Counted from the first letter of the stretch, positions 18,728 through 28,696 are shown. The stretch is 58,343 bases of DNA from Flavobacterium sp. I-STPP5a (GCF_009764685.1 NZ_VHLM01000071.1:1-58343); one strand, 5' to 3'. Notes: generated from the letters alone by a model not told the origin. Numbers and translations: made by a program.

Positions 18728-19519
18728 CCACCAAAATATAGGAATACTTTCTACCCAAAAAGAAGCGTAATATCTGGAACGATTCTGATTTGCGTATACT
18801 AAAAATAATACTGTCGTGATTGCCAATCCTGTTTTTAAAGCTAAAAATTCGATTCTAAAATCATTCGATAAAAATTCTAACAGTACAAATAAAAACATCA
18901 ATACAACTCCTACTCTCTTTGTATGTGGCACCCCAATTTGTTGTGGAACGGTTTTTAAATGTGGGTCATCCCATTTTAAATCAACTATTTCAAAAATTAA
19001 AATCAAAACAAAAATCAGTATGTAACGTTGTATTGTAACTAAAAAAACAAAACTTGTAACTACTGTATTATTGTTAACTATGGGTAAAAAAAGCGTCACT
19101 CCTACCCAACATAAAGCCACAATATAAATTTTAATTCCAGCCCAGTTTCGGGCATTTTTCTTATTCGGAAAGAAAGGCAATGTATAGAGCAAAACGATGA
19201 ATAGAAAAACAAGACCAATAATTTGTGTGAATCTTTCTAATTGAAAAAAATAATAACCCGTGGCTATCAATGATAGAAAACTGATGAATGCAATCCATTG
19301 GATCTGAGCATTAACTTTTACTATTTTATCTCTAACCAAAGCATCATATCTTACAAAATTATAGCCCACTATGGTTCCAAAAAAAGTAAAGAATGCTACA
19401 CTAGTGTTATAAGAAATGTGGAACATACTGTAGGTGAGATGAACCAGCGCAAAACAAGATAATGCCACGTGAATGCTGCTATTGATGTAAAACTCAAAAA
19501 TGTTTTTAAAATATCGCAT
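18704..19519 (-). CDS. UbiA-like multi-pass membrane protein
   Basis: A 271-residue protein with about eight hydrophobic segments. It resembles the UbiA prenyltransferase superfamily: an early polar motif NFVRYDALVRD between helices and a second Asp-containing motif DLKWDDPHLKTVPQQIG, which recalls the two aspartate-rich motifs that hold the prenyl diphosphate and magnesium. Substrate unknown, and catalysis is not assured because the first motif is weak. It stands alone on the minus strand. Confidence 0.7.
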   Translation of the reverse strand: MRYFKNIFEFYINSSIHVALSCFALVHLTYSMFHISYNTSVAFFTFFGTIVGYNFVRYDALVRDKIVKVNAQIQWIAFISFLSLIATGYYFFQLERFTQIIGLVFLFIVLLYTLPFFPNKKNARNWAGIKIYIVALCWVGVTLFLPIVNNNTVVTSFVFLVTIQRYILIFVLILIFEIVDLKWDDPHLKTVPQQIGVPHTKRVGVVLMFLFVLLEFLSNDFRIEFLALKTGLAITTVLFLVYANQNRSRYYASFWVESIPIFWWLFLMVFS

Positions 19520-19664
19520 TAGACAAAATTAATCAATGTGTTAATAAGAAAGGCTTTTAGTTGAAAAATTCATAGAAAATCAACTTAAAAAAGGTTATTT
19601 ATAGCATATTAATATTTAATTTTACAGCCTTAAATTAAGAAACACACAACCCATTAGACATACA

Positions 19665-22514
19665 ATGAAAACAGACGCTTTTGCTTTAAGACACATTGGA
19701 CCTAGAGAGAATGATTTAACGCACATGTTAAAAACAATTGGTGCCGACTCACTAGATCAATTGATTGATGAAACCATTCCGAGTGACATCCGATTAAAAG
19801 CTGATTTGGACTTAGAACCTGCCATGACAGAGTACGAGTTTGCAAACCACATTTTTAACTTAGGAAACAAAAATAAAGTATTCAAATCATATATAGGATT
19901 AGGATACAATGCTGCTATTATTCCTGCTGTAATTCAAAGAAACATTTTTGAAAATCCAGGATGGTATACGGCATACACACCTTACCAAGCAGAGATTGCT
20001 CAAGGTCGTTTAGAAGCTATTTTAAATTTCCAAACTACAGTAATCGAACTTACGGGAATGGAAATTGCAAACGCATCTTTACTTGATGAAAGTACAGCTG
20101 CAGCCGAGGCAATGGCGCTTTTATTCGATGTTCGTTCTCGTGACCAAAAGAAAAACAATGTTAATAAATTCTTCGTATCTGAAGAAATTTTACCACAAAC
20201 TCTTTCAGTATTGCAAACTCGTTCTACTCCTATTGGTGTTGAGCTTGTAGTAGGAAACCATGAAGATTTTGATTTCTCAAAAGATTTCTATGGTGCTATT
20301 TTGCAATATCCAGGTAAATTTGGTCAAGTAAATGATTATGCTGGTTTTATTGCCAAGGCAAAACTCAATGAAATTAAAGTTGCAGTTGCTGCTGATATAT
20401 TGAGTTTGGTAAAACTGACTCCTCCAGGAGAAATGGGAGCCGATGTTGTACTAGGAACTACACAACGTTTCGGAATTCCATTAGGATATGGTGGTCCTCA
20501 TGCCGCTTATTTCGCTACAAAAGAAGAATACAAACGCTCTATGCCAGGTAGAATCATCGGGGTAACTGTTGATACTGATGGAAATCGTGCTTTACGTATG
20601 GCTTTGCAAACGAGAGAACAACATATCAAACGTGACAAGGCAACATCAAATATTTGTACTGCTCAAGTATTATTGTCTGTAATGGCTGGAATGTATGCTG
20701 TTTACCATGGTCCAAAAGGATTGCAATACATAGCTGATAAAGTTCATGCTTCGGCAGTAACATTGGCAAACGAAATAGAAAGGTTAGGCTTGTACCAAAC
20801 CAACACTTCGTTTTTTGACACTATCGTTATCAAAACTGATTCTCAAAAAATTAGAGAAATAGCAGAATCAAAAGAAGTAAATTTCTTTTATGCTGACGAA
20901 AATACTGTTTCAATTTCTTTAAACGAAACAACAAGCATTGCTGATTTGAATACCATCGTTTCTATATTTGCTGAAGCTACTGGAAAACCAGCTACAACAA
21001 TTTCAGAATTAGCAACCGAAAATCAAATTCCGTCTCAATTAGAAAGAGCATCTACGTTTTTAACACATGATGTTTTCAATAAACACCATTCTGAAACGGC
21101 TTTGATGCGTTATATTAAAATGTTAGAGCGAAAAGATTTAGCATTAAACCATTCCATGATTTCACTAGGATCTTGCACCATGAAATTGAATGCAGCCTCT
21201 GAAATGTTGCCTTTAAGTATGGCACAATGGAACAACATTCACCCGTTTGCGCCATTAGATCAGGCGCAAGGATACCAAGAAATGCTTGCTAAACTAGAGC
21301 AACAACTTAATGTAGTAACTGGATTTGCAGGAACTACATTGCAACCAAATTCTGGTGCTCAAGGCGAATATGCAGGTTTAATGGTTATTCGTGCCTACCA
21401 CCAATCTCGTGGTGATCACCACCGTAATATTGCTTTGATCCCATCATCTGCTCACGGAACCAACCCGGCTTCTGCAGCTATGGCGGGAATGAAAGTAGTG
21501 GTTACTAAAACTCTTGAAAACGGAAACATTGACATTGATGATTTACGTGAAAAAGCAATTCTTCATAAAGATAATCTGTCTTGCTTGATGGTTACTTATC
21601 CTTCAACGCATGGTGTTTTTGAAAGTGCTATTAAAGAAATTACCCAATTGATTCACGATAATGGTGGACAAGTATATATGGATGGTGCCAATATGAATGC
21701 ACAAGTAGGATTGACAAATCCTGCAACCATTGGTGCTGATGTTTGTCACTTAAATTTACACAAAACGTTTGCAATACCTCACGGTGGTGGTGGTCCAGGT
21801 GTAGGCCCTATTTGCGTTGCACCACAATTGGTTCCATTTTTACCAACAAATCCGGTAATACCTACAGGTGGCGAAAATGCGATAACAGCAATTTCTGCTG
21901 CACCTTGGGGTTCTGCTTTGGTTTGTTTGATTTCTTACGGATACATTTGCATGCTAGGTGCTGAAGGTTTGAAAAAATCTACTGAGTACGCTATTTTAAA
22001 TGCAAACTACATCAAAGAAAAGCTAAACGGTCATTTTGATACCCTTTATTCTGGAGAAATGGGTCGCGCTGCACACGAAATGATTTTAGAGTGTCGTCCG
22101 TTTAAAGAAAAAGGAATTGAAGTAACTGATATTGCAAAACGTTTGATGGATTATGGTTTCCATGCTCCTACCGTTTCATTCCCAGTTGCAGGAACACTTA
22201 TGATTGAACCTACTGAAAGTGAAAACTTAGAGGAACTGGATCGTTTTTGTGATGCTATGATTTCTATTCGTAAAGAAATTGAAGTAGCAACATTGGAGAA
22301 TCCAAACAACGTATTGAAAAATGCACCGCACACCTTGACAATGGTAACTTCTGACACTTGGATTTATCCTTATACACGTGAGCAAGCTGCATTCCCATTA
22401 GAGTATATTGCTGATAATAAATTTTGGCCAACTGTACGTCGTGCGGATGAAGCTTACGGAGATAGAAACCTAGTATGCTCTTGCGCTCCAATTGAAGCGT
22501 ATATGGAAAGTTAG
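19665..22514 (+). CDS. gcvP: Glycine dehydrogenase (decarboxylating), P protein
   Basis: A 949-residue single-chain P protein of the glycine cleavage system. It decarboxylates glycine with PLP and passes the aminomethyl group to lipoylated H protein. The PLP lysine is K700 in HLNLHKTFAIPHGGGGPG. Both halves of the fused N/C-type enzyme are present with normal length. No other gcv gene lies nearby, and I see no glycine riboswitch in the 145 bases upstream. A strong terminator follows. Confidence 0.97.
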   Translation: MKTDAFALRHIGPRENDLTHMLKTIGADSLDQLIDETIPSDIRLKADLDLEPAMTEYEFANHIFNLGNKNKVFKSYIGLGYNAAIIPAVIQRNIFENPGWYTAYTPYQAEIAQGRLEAILNFQTTVIELTGMEIANASLLDESTAAAEAMALLFDVRSRDQKKNNVNKFFVSEEILPQTLSVLQTRSTPIGVELVVGNHEDFDFSKDFYGAILQYPGKFGQVNDYAGFIAKAKLNEIKVAVAADILSLVKLTPPGEMGADVVLGTTQRFGIPLGYGGPHAAYFATKEEYKRSMPGRIIGVTVDTDGNRALRMALQTREQHIKRDKATSNICTAQVLLSVMAGMYAVYHGPKGLQYIADKVHASAVTLANEIERLGLYQTNTSFFDTIVIKTDSQKIREIAESKEVNFFYADENTVSISLNETTSIADLNTIVSIFAEATGKPATTISELATENQIPSQLERASTFLTHDVFNKHHSETALMRYIKMLERKDLALNHSMISLGSCTMKLNAASEMLPLSMAQWNNIHPFAPLDQAQGYQEMLAKLEQQLNVVTGFAGTTLQPNSGAQGEYAGLMVIRAYHQSRGDHHRNIALIPSSAHGTNPASAAMAGMKVVVTKTLENGNIDIDDLREKAILHKDNLSCLMVTYPSTHGVFESAIKEITQLIHDNGGQVYMDGANMNAQVGLTNPATIGADVCHLNLHKTFAIPHGGGGPGVGPICVAPQLVPFLPTNPVIPTGGENAITAISAAPWGSALVCLISYGYICMLGAEGLKKSTEYAILNANYIKEKLNGHFDTLYSGEMGRAAHEMILECRPFKEKGIEVTDIAKRLMDYGFHAPTVSFPVAGTLMIEPTESENLEELDRFCDAMISIRKEIEVATLENPNNVLKNAPHTLTMVTSDTWIYPYTREQAAFPLEYIADNKFWPTVRRADEAYGDRNLVCSCAPIEAYMES

Positions 22515-22538
22515 TTTTTTAAAAAATCATATATTGCA

Positions 22539-22568
22539 ATGCCTCGAATTATTTCGAGGCATTTTTTT
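22539..22568 (+). terminator. Intrinsic terminator of gcvP
   Basis: Ten-base perfect stem AATGCCTCGA (22539-22548) with TCGAGGCATT (22554-22563), five-base loop, then a T tract. Confidence 0.9.
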
Positions 22569-22809
22569 TACCACTACTTTTCAAAATCACTCTTTGAAAC
22601 AAAACAAGTATAGGCAATCAAAAAAGAGTTGCATGAACACACTTATTTAGCAAATAATTATCACAACGGTTTTCTTGATATCCAATTGAATTATCATTTT
22701 TTTTGCCAATTATCTACTATTTCATAATTATATGCACGCATAGTAAATTTTGTGACTATTCTAAATTATTATTGTTTAAATTAGCGTCAAATTTTGGAAA
22801 ATTAACACA

Positions 22810-23868
22810 ATGAAAATAAAAATAGCTGGAATAGGAAGCTATATTCCTGAGAAAAAAGTAAGCAATACTGACTTTGGCGAACATGTATTTTTGAATGAAG
22901 ATGGAACTCCTTTTGGCTATCCTAACCAAGTTGTTATTAAAAAATTTAAAGGTATTACCGGAATTGAACACAGACGATATGCCGAAGATCATCTCAATTC
23001 ATCAGACTTAGCCTTTTTTGCCTGCGAAAAAGCAATAGCAAACGCATCAATTGATCCAGAAACTATTGATTATATCATTTTTGCACACAACTTTGGTGAT
23101 GTAAAATATGGCACAAACCAATCGGATATGCTACCTAGCTTAGCCACACGTGTTAAAAATAAACTGCAAATAAAGAATCCAAAATGTGTTGCTTACGACA
23201 TCCTTTTTGGATGCCCAGGCTGGATTGAAGGCGTTTTACAAGCAAATGCATTCATCAAATCTGGAATGGCAAAACGATGTTTAGTAGTAGGTTCCGAAAC
23301 ACTTTCTAGAGTTGTAGACGTACATGATAGAGACTCCATGATCTATTCAGACGGAGCTGGTGCTGCCATTATCGAAGCTTCGGATGATGAAACTGGAATG
23401 TTAGCCTATGAAAGTGCCACCTACTCCATAGACGAGTCACACTATTTATTTTTTGGCAAATCATACAATATTGATTTAGATCCAGATACACGCTATATCA
23501 AAATGTACGGTCGCAAAATCTATGAATTTGCGTTAAACAATGTTCCCATAGCTATGAAAACCTGCCTTGAGACCAGTGGAATAGACATTGACGACGTGAA
23601 AAAAATCTTGATTCACCAAGCCAACGAAAAAATGGACGAAGCCATTATTCAACGCTTCTATAAATTATTTGACAAAACAGTACCTAAGGACATCATGCCA
23701 ATGAGCATCCATGAATTAGGAAACAGCAGCGTAGCAACCGTACCTACTCTTTTTGACTTGCTAATTCGCGGTCAAATAGAAAATCAATCCATTCAAAAAG
23801 GTGACATCCTTCTCTTTGCCTCTGTAGGCGCAGGAATGAACATCAACGCTTTCGTATACCGCTACTAG
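22810..23868 (+). CDS. 3-oxoacyl-ACP synthase III family protein
   Basis: A 352-residue thiolase-fold condensing enzyme. The catalytic cysteine is C135 in LFGCPGW and the histidine is in LIHQANEK; the asparagine segment HELGNSSVATVPT is also present. The sequence is longer than housekeeping FabH (about 320) because of an extra N-terminal insertion (FLNEDGTPFGYPNQVV), which marks a divergent KAS III group common in Bacteroidota. The acyl substrate is unknown. The 296 bases before it contain no gene; TAAATTTTG near 22743 may be part of a promoter. Confidence 0.88.
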   Translation: MKIKIAGIGSYIPEKKVSNTDFGEHVFLNEDGTPFGYPNQVVIKKFKGITGIEHRRYAEDHLNSSDLAFFACEKAIANASIDPETIDYIIFAHNFGDVKYGTNQSDMLPSLATRVKNKLQIKNPKCVAYDILFGCPGWIEGVLQANAFIKSGMAKRCLVVGSETLSRVVDVHDRDSMIYSDGAGAAIIEASDDETGMLAYESATYSIDESHYLFFGKSYNIDLDPDTRYIKMYGRKIYEFALNNVPIAMKTCLETSGIDIDDVKKILIHQANEKMDEAIIQRFYKLFDKTVPKDIMPMSIHELGNSSVATVPTLFDLLIRGQIENQSIQKGDILLFASVGAGMNINAFVYRY

Positions 23869-23871
23869 TAT

Positions 23872-24068
23872 TTATTAGTCCCCAGTCCTAAGTCCCTAGT
23901 ATATTTTTTTTTATCAAAGATTATCTACTAGGGACCAAGTACTAAAAACTAGGGACTAAAAAACTAAGGACTAGGGACTATAGACTATAGACTAAGGACT
24001 AAGGACTAAAAACTAAGGACTAAAAACTAAAGACTAAGGACTAGGAACTAAAAACTAGGGACTAAAAA
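23872..24068. repeat. Degenerate GGACTA/AAAAACTA tandem repeats with inverted arm
   Basis: From 23926 to 24068 the sequence is built of about 20 variants of short units such as AGGGACTA, AAGGACTA and AAAAACTA. The complementary form (TAGTCC, AGTCCC) occupies 23875-23901. TCCCTAGTA (23893-23901) pairs exactly with TACTAGGGA (23926-23934) around a T9-containing loop, so the block could fold as a large hairpin and end KAS III transcription. Confidence 0.85.
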
Positions 24069-24074
24069 ACAAGA

Positions 24075-24215
24075 AGCTAATCCGGCTGTCCACTGCAATT
24101 CCTCCTTATAAAACTTGTTTTTCTAAGGGGCAATAAAGCTTCTGTTAGTCGCTTTTTGCCCCTTGAAAAACTACATTTTATACGTGCGGGATTTTCGTTG
24201 CCATCCGGGCTAAAA
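24075..24215 (-). repeat. Dispersed intergenic repeat, copy E (diverged)
   Basis: The plus-strand text GGCTGTCCACTGCAATTCC near 24083-24101 parallels copy C (GGCTATCCGCTTCAAGTCC), and GCGGGATTTTCGTTGCCATC near 24186-24205 parallels GCGGGCTATACGCTACTATC of copy C. The centre is different and holds a stem AAGGGGCA (24125-24132) with TGCCCCTT (24157-24164). Together with the tandem block before it, it fills the 415-base gap between genes; no coding sequence is seen. Confidence 0.6.
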
Positions 24216-24241
24216 AACAGTGCCCAAAACACATTTATTAC

Positions 24242-24249
24242 TATATTTG
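24242..24249 (+). promoter_or_regulatory. -7 element for the methyltransferase/glycosyltransferase pair
   Basis: TATATTTG, an exact match to the Bacteroidota -7 consensus, 35 bases before the ATG at 24284. It decides the start of that gene. Confidence 0.6.
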
Positions 24250-24283
24250 TACCTGCGTGCCACAGTGGCAAAATCAAAAAAAC

Positions 24284-24811
24284 ATGTACGAAAAAACATT
24301 TCCTAATAAAAGATTCAAACATACCTTAGAATTTTTAAAACAACACGTTACCACCTCAGAAACCATCTTTGATTTAGGAGTACCTAATCCGTTTTCTAAA
24401 ATCATGGAAGAAAATGGATACCAAGTAAAAAACACCAAAGGAGAAGATTTAGATAACGACCAAACGGCATTGCAAACCGAAACTTATTCTGTTTTTACTG
24501 CCTTCGAAATATTCGAGCATTTATTAAATCCATATACTGTTCTAGAAAATGTAAACTGCAACAAATTAATCATTTCTATTCCGTTACGTCTTTGGTTTTC
24601 ACCAGCGTACCGCAGCAAAACCGATATGTGGGACAGGCATTACCATGAGTTTGAAGATTGGCAATTAGATTGGTTATTAGAAAAAACCGGTTGGAAAATC
24701 ACCGCTCGAGAAAAATTCACACATCCAGTAAAAAAAATTGGTTTTAGACCTTTATTACGCTATTTCACCCCGAGATATTATATGGTTTGCGCTGTTAGAG
24801 AAAATAAATAA
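24284..24811 (+). CDS. Class I SAM-dependent methyltransferase-like protein
   Basis: A 175-residue protein with a Rossmann-type beginning (TIFDLGVPNPFSKIMEENGY in place of the usual DxGxG) and the later segment FTAFEIFEHLLNP, as in UbiG/ Methyltransf-type proteins that act on small molecules or glycans. The glycine motif is weak, so activity is uncertain. Start at 24284 is preferred to the upstream GTG (24257) because the -7 box at 24242-24249 puts the transcript start close to that GTG. It is 26 bases before a GT2 gene, which suggests a glycan role. Confidence 0.75.
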   Translation: MYEKTFPNKRFKHTLEFLKQHVTTSETIFDLGVPNPFSKIMEENGYQVKNTKGEDLDNDQTALQTETYSVFTAFEIFEHLLNPYTVLENVNCNKLIISIPLRLWFSPAYRSKTDMWDRHYHEFEDWQLDWLLEKTGWKITAREKFTHPVKKIGFRPLLRYFTPRYYMVCAVRENK

Positions 24812-24837
24812 TTGAATAAAGAAAACAGATTTTTCTA

Positions 24838-25686
24838 ATGAGATATTATATCGTAATTCCATCACATAACGAAGAAGCATTGATTTCTTTGACACTTCAA
24901 TCCTTAGTGGAGCAAACTGTTTTACCAGCTAAAATTGTGGTGGTAAATGATAATTCTACTGATAATACAGCTGCTGTTGTCAATTCATTTATCAGTAAAC
25001 ATCCTTTTATTTCATTGGTTAACAAAACTTCAGATGCTGTTCATTTACCCGGAAGTAAAGTGATTCAAGCCTTTCAAACAGGATTTAATACTTTAGATGA
25101 AAACTATGATTTAATTGTAAAAATCGATGCCGACCTAATATTTCCTGCTAATTATTTCGAAACCATTATAAAACATTTCCAGACCGATGAAAGAATTGGA
25201 ATGGCAGGTGGATTTTGCTACATCGAAAAAAACGGTGAATGGATACTTGAAAACTTAACAGACAAAGATCATATTCGTGGCGCATTAAAAGCCTATAGAA
25301 AAGAAACCTTTCAACAAATTGGCGGACTAAAACCAGCCATGGGTTGGGATACAGTGGACGAATTGTTATGCAAATTTTACAACTGGAAAGTTGTAACTAA
25401 TGCAAGTTTACATGTTAAACATTTAAAACCAACTGGAGCTAACTACAATCAAAAAGCACGTTACAAGCAAGGCGAAGCTTTTTATACACTTGGTTATGGG
25501 TTTGTCATCACAGCGATTGCTTCGATAAAACTAGCGATGATGAAAAAAAAACCACTTCTTTTTGTAGACTACATGTCGGGTTTTTGGAAAGCAAAAAAAT
25601 CAAAAACACCTTTATTAGTTACTGCTGAACAAGCAAAATTCATACGCAGTTACCGATTGAAAAAAATGAAAGAAAAACTGTTTTAA
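24838..25686 (+). CDS. Family 2 glycosyltransferase
   Basis: A 282-residue GT-A fold enzyme. N-terminal YYIVIPSHNEEALISLTLQS and VVNDNSTDNTA give the nucleotide-sugar site, with the metal-binding DADL motif in IVKIDADLIFPAN and a later WDTVDELL acceptor-side motif. No membrane span is obvious. It follows the methyltransferase gene closely and probably works with it on a surface glycan or lipid. Donor and acceptor unknown. Confidence 0.88.
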   Translation: MRYYIVIPSHNEEALISLTLQSLVEQTVLPAKIVVVNDNSTDNTAAVVNSFISKHPFISLVNKTSDAVHLPGSKVIQAFQTGFNTLDENYDLIVKIDADLIFPANYFETIIKHFQTDERIGMAGGFCYIEKNGEWILENLTDKDHIRGALKAYRKETFQQIGGLKPAMGWDTVDELLCKFYNWKVVTNASLHVKHLKPTGANYNQKARYKQGEAFYTLGYGFVITAIASIKLAMMKKKPLLFVDYMSGFWKAKKSKTPLLVTAEQAKFIRSYRLKKMKEKLF

Positions 25687-25765
25687 TTTTTACAGCAGGA
25701 AACTATTAATTCACTTGACACGCAAAATGCTTACAATTTTGTAATTTAGCCCATATTCATAAACT

Positions 25766-26515
25766 ATGATGCTCATTCGATATATAACGCAAATAGGAAG
25801 ATACTTCCTGATGCTTAAAGAAATTTTCAACAAACAGACGAAATGGTCTGTAATGAAAAAATTGATTTTTAAAGAAATTGATGATTTAATCATTGACTCA
25901 CTTGGAATTGTTGCTTTTATTTCCTTTTTCGTGGGAGGTGTAGTGGCTATTCAAACTGCATTGAACCTTACAAACCCACTAATTCCAAAATACCTTATTG
26001 GCTTTGCCACAAGACAATCTGTGATCCTTGAGTTTGCTCCTACCTTCATATCTGTTATTATGGCTGGAAAAATGGGTTCCTTTATTACATCAAGTATAGG
26101 AACGATGCGTGTTACAGAACAAATTGATGCGCTAGAGGTAATGGGTGTAAACTCCTTAAATTACCTTGTTTTTCCAAAAATTATAGCCTTATTACTCTAC
26201 CCTTTTGTCATAGGAATTGCTATGTTTTTAGGTATTTTAGGGGGTTGGATGGCTGGTGTTTACGGCGGATTTATATCTAGTGACGAATTTATAAACGGGA
26301 CTCAAATGGAATTCATTCCGTTTCACATTACGTACGCTTTTATAAAAACTTTAATTTTCGCTATGTTACTTGCTACAATTCCCTCTTTTCATGGCTATTA
26401 TATGAAAGGCGGAGCGCTCGAAGTAGGAAAAGCAAGTACAGTGTCATTTGTATGGACATCTGTTTGTATCATACTTATCAATTATATATTAACACAATTG
26501 TTACTAGGGTCATGA
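25766..26515 (+). CDS. mlaE: MlaE-type ABC transporter permease
   Basis: A 249-residue inner-membrane permease of the Mla phospholipid transport family, with about five hydrophobic segments and the family pattern LEFAPTFISVIMAGKMGSFITSSIGTMRVTEQIDALEVMG (residues about 90-130, quoted here only as a landmark). Start may be 25766 or the next codon, also ATG. Its stop overlaps the MlaF ATG (ATGA). MlaD-type binding protein is not visible next door. Confidence 0.92.
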   Translation: MMLIRYITQIGRYFLMLKEIFNKQTKWSVMKKLIFKEIDDLIIDSLGIVAFISFFVGGVVAIQTALNLTNPLIPKYLIGFATRQSVILEFAPTFISVIMAGKMGSFITSSIGTMRVTEQIDALEVMGVNSLNYLVFPKIIALLLYPFVIGIAMFLGILGGWMAGVYGGFISSDEFINGTQMEFIPFHITYAFIKTLIFAMLLATIPSFHGYYMKGGALEVGKASTVSFVWTSVCIILINYILTQLLLGS

Positions 26516-27273
26516 TAGAAGTAAAAAACGTAGAAAAATCATTTAACGGAAATAAAATTCTAAAAGGGATCTCGACTGTTTTTGAAACAGGAAAGACCAA
26601 CCTTATCATAGGACAAAGTGGATCTGGAAAAACTGTTTTACTCAAAAGTCTTTTAGGAATTCATACACCCGAGACAGGACAAATTTGTTTTGATGGTCGT
26701 GTGTACTCTGAACTTGAAGCTGATGAAAAAAGAGAATTGCGTACCGAAATTGGAATGGTTTTTCAAGGAAGTGCCCTTTTTGATTCTATGACCGTAGCCG
26801 AAAATGTAGCATTCCCTTTGAGAATGTTTACCAAAGACAATACTGCAAAAATTAAGGAACGTGTTGATTTTGTTTTAGACAGAGTTGCATTGGTTAAAGC
26901 TCATAACAAACTGCCATCTGAAATATCTGGTGGAATGCAAAAACGTGTCGCCATAGCTCGTGCTATTGTAAACAATCCTAAATACTTATTTTGTGACGAA
27001 CCTAATTCAGGATTAGACCCAAATACAGCAATTTTGATTGACAACCTAATCAAAGAAATCACCGAAGAGTACAACATCACAACTGTAATAAATACTCATG
27101 ACATGAATTCAGTTATGGAAATTGGTGAGAAAATTTTGTTCTTAAAAGATGGTTTAAAAGCTTGGGAAGGTACCAAAGAAGAAATTTTCAGAACTGATAA
27201 TGAAGCTGTAGTTGCTTTTGTATACTCCTCAAACTTGTTCAAAAAAGTGAGAGAAGCCTACTTGAAGGAATAA
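26512..27273 (+). CDS. mlaF: MlaF-type ABC transporter ATP-binding protein
   Basis: A 253-residue ATPase that drives the MlaE permease. Walker A GQSGSGKT (34-41), signature SGGMQKR (about 139) and Walker B YLFCDEP are intact, then the H-loop histidine in NTHDMNSV. The start at 26512 is chosen because it overlaps the mlaE stop by four bases and gives the normal N-terminus MIEVKNVEKSF; the longer frame begins inside mlaE. Confidence 0.94.
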   Translation: MIEVKNVEKSFNGNKILKGISTVFETGKTNLIIGQSGSGKTVLLKSLLGIHTPETGQICFDGRVYSELEADEKRELRTEIGMVFQGSALFDSMTVAENVAFPLRMFTKDNTAKIKERVDFVLDRVALVKAHNKLPSEISGGMQKRVAIARAIVNNPKYLFCDEPNSGLDPNTAILIDNLIKEITEEYNITTVINTHDMNSVMEIGEKILFLKDGLKAWEGTKEEIFRTDNEAVVAFVYSSNLFKKVREAYLKE

Positions 27274-27277
27274 ATAA

Positions 27278-27877
27278 TTAGGATTGTAAAACTTCCACCT
27301 CAGCATTTGGATTAAAAAGATAGAGTTTACCAGAACTTATTTCGAGACATTCAAAACGCTTTGTTCTTACTGCTATTTTCTTGAAAATTTTTCCATTTTT
27401 GATTCGGAAAACACTTCCATACGGAATTTCAAAAACATAATTTTTATCGTTTTGATTGTCGTACTGTTTCAAGGCTAATGCCAAAGTAGTATCGGTATCG
27501 CTAGTGGCACTTGGATTTCTAAAATGTCTTGCTAGCAAGGGTAATAGATGATTGGGATAAATTTCTGGCCGAATATAAGGCACCATCAATTGCTGAAAAG
27601 TATGTTTCCATTCTTGACCATGCGGTTTAATATTGCGACCATATTTCTCAAAAGCTACAAGATGAGCAATTTCGTGAATAAGAGTCATAAGGAACCTATA
27701 TTTATTTAAACTCCCATTAACTGTTATTTCATGTTTACCACTTAGCCCTTTCCTGTAATCGCCATGACGTGTAGCTCGTTCATTCACAATTTTCAAATGA
27801 ACACCATGTGTCACAATCAATTCAAATGCAGGTTTAACGGCATGATCAGGCAGAAATTTAGCAAGCGTTTCTATCAA
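27278..27877 (-). CDS. SprT-like zinc-dependent protein
   Basis: A 199-residue protein with a zincin motif HEIAH at residues 68-72 in TLIHEIAHLVAFEKYG and a third histidine in KPHGQEWK. That places it in the SprT-like group, which includes the DNA-protein crosslink protease SPRTN, but the bacterial role is unknown. It ends four bases from the convergent mlaF. It follows the SDR gene by 12 bases on the same strand and may be co-transcribed with it. Confidence 0.85.
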   Translation of the reverse strand: MIETLAKFLPDHAVKPAFELIVTHGVHLKIVNERATRHGDYRKGLSGKHEITVNGSLNKYRFLMTLIHEIAHLVAFEKYGRNIKPHGQEWKHTFQQLMVPYIRPEIYPNHLLPLLARHFRNPSATSDTDTTLALALKQYDNQNDKNYVFEIPYGSVFRIKNGKIFKKIAVRTKRFECLEISSGKLYLFNPNAEVEVLQS

Positions 27878-27889
27878 AATAATTCTGAA

Positions 27890-28567
27890 TTATGGATTTG
27901 TAGAAGAAACTTGCAGTACTTTACCGTTAAAATACTTATTGCCATTTAAAGTGAAATCAAAAATATAATTTGCCATTTCATTTGCTTGAATAGGCGCTTG
28001 ATATCCTGGAAAAGCTTCTTCCAGCATTTCAGTCTGAACAGAACCAAGCGCAAGAACATTAAATGATATTCCTTGCTCTTTATACTCCTCAGCTAATAAT
28101 TCAGACAAAGTGATAACAGCTCCTTTACTCGAACTATATGCGGCTAAGCCAGCAAATTTTAAGCTTCCTTGAATGCCTCCCATAGAACTTATGGTTACAA
28201 CATGACTCCCTTTTTGTAAGTAGGGCAAACAAATGCGAGTTAAATTAGCAACTCCAAAAACATTGACTTTATAAATATTTTCAAAATCTTCTTGAGTAGT
28301 TTCAATAAAAGGCTTCAATAATAAACTTCCTGCGTTATGGATAACGGCATCAACTTGTTTCCAAGACTTGGCAAGAAACTCATTTACTTTATTCAACTCC
28401 AATTCATTTGATAAATCTACCGAAAGACAGCTAATGTTTTCATTACCTAATAAAATTTGCGGAATGTTTCTAGAAATGGCCAATACGTGATGACCCGCTT
28501 TCGCAAACTGCAATGCCAATTCAAACCCAATGCCTCTACTAGTTCCAGTAATAATGATATTTTTCAT
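27890..28567 (-). CDS. Short-chain dehydrogenase/reductase
   Basis: A 225-residue classical-type SDR. Cofactor motif TGTSRGIG (7-14), NAG motif (HNAGSLL), catalytic serine in ISSMGG and YxxxK in AAYSSSKGAV are present, which supports an active NAD(P)-dependent oxidoreductase. Substrate unknown. It is divergent from the GNAT gene. Confidence 0.92.
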   Translation of the reverse strand: MKNIIITGTSRGIGFELALQFAKAGHHVLAISRNIPQILLGNENISCLSVDLSNELELNKVNEFLAKSWKQVDAVIHNAGSLLLKPFIETTQEDFENIYKVNVFGVANLTRICLPYLQKGSHVVTISSMGGIQGSLKFAGLAAYSSSKGAVITLSELLAEEYKEQGISFNVLALGSVQTEMLEEAFPGYQAPIQANEMANYIFDFTLNGNKYFNGKVLQVSSTNP

Positions 28568-28696
28568 AGGACAAAAATAAACAAAAACAGCAAAAAAGTA
28601 CTGCTTTACCCCGAGATTATTGTCACAATAAAAATTAAAATTCGTATTATTACGTGTAGTTTTAAATCAAAACATGAACCTTTGAATTCTAAAAAT

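Noticed and set aside
19520..19664. Possible glycine riboswitch before gcvP
   Set aside because: The 145-base leader is AT-rich and lacks the conserved paired aptamer parts.
23926..24068. CRISPR array
   Set aside because: The units are short, degenerate and contiguous, without spacers, and no cas gene is nearby.
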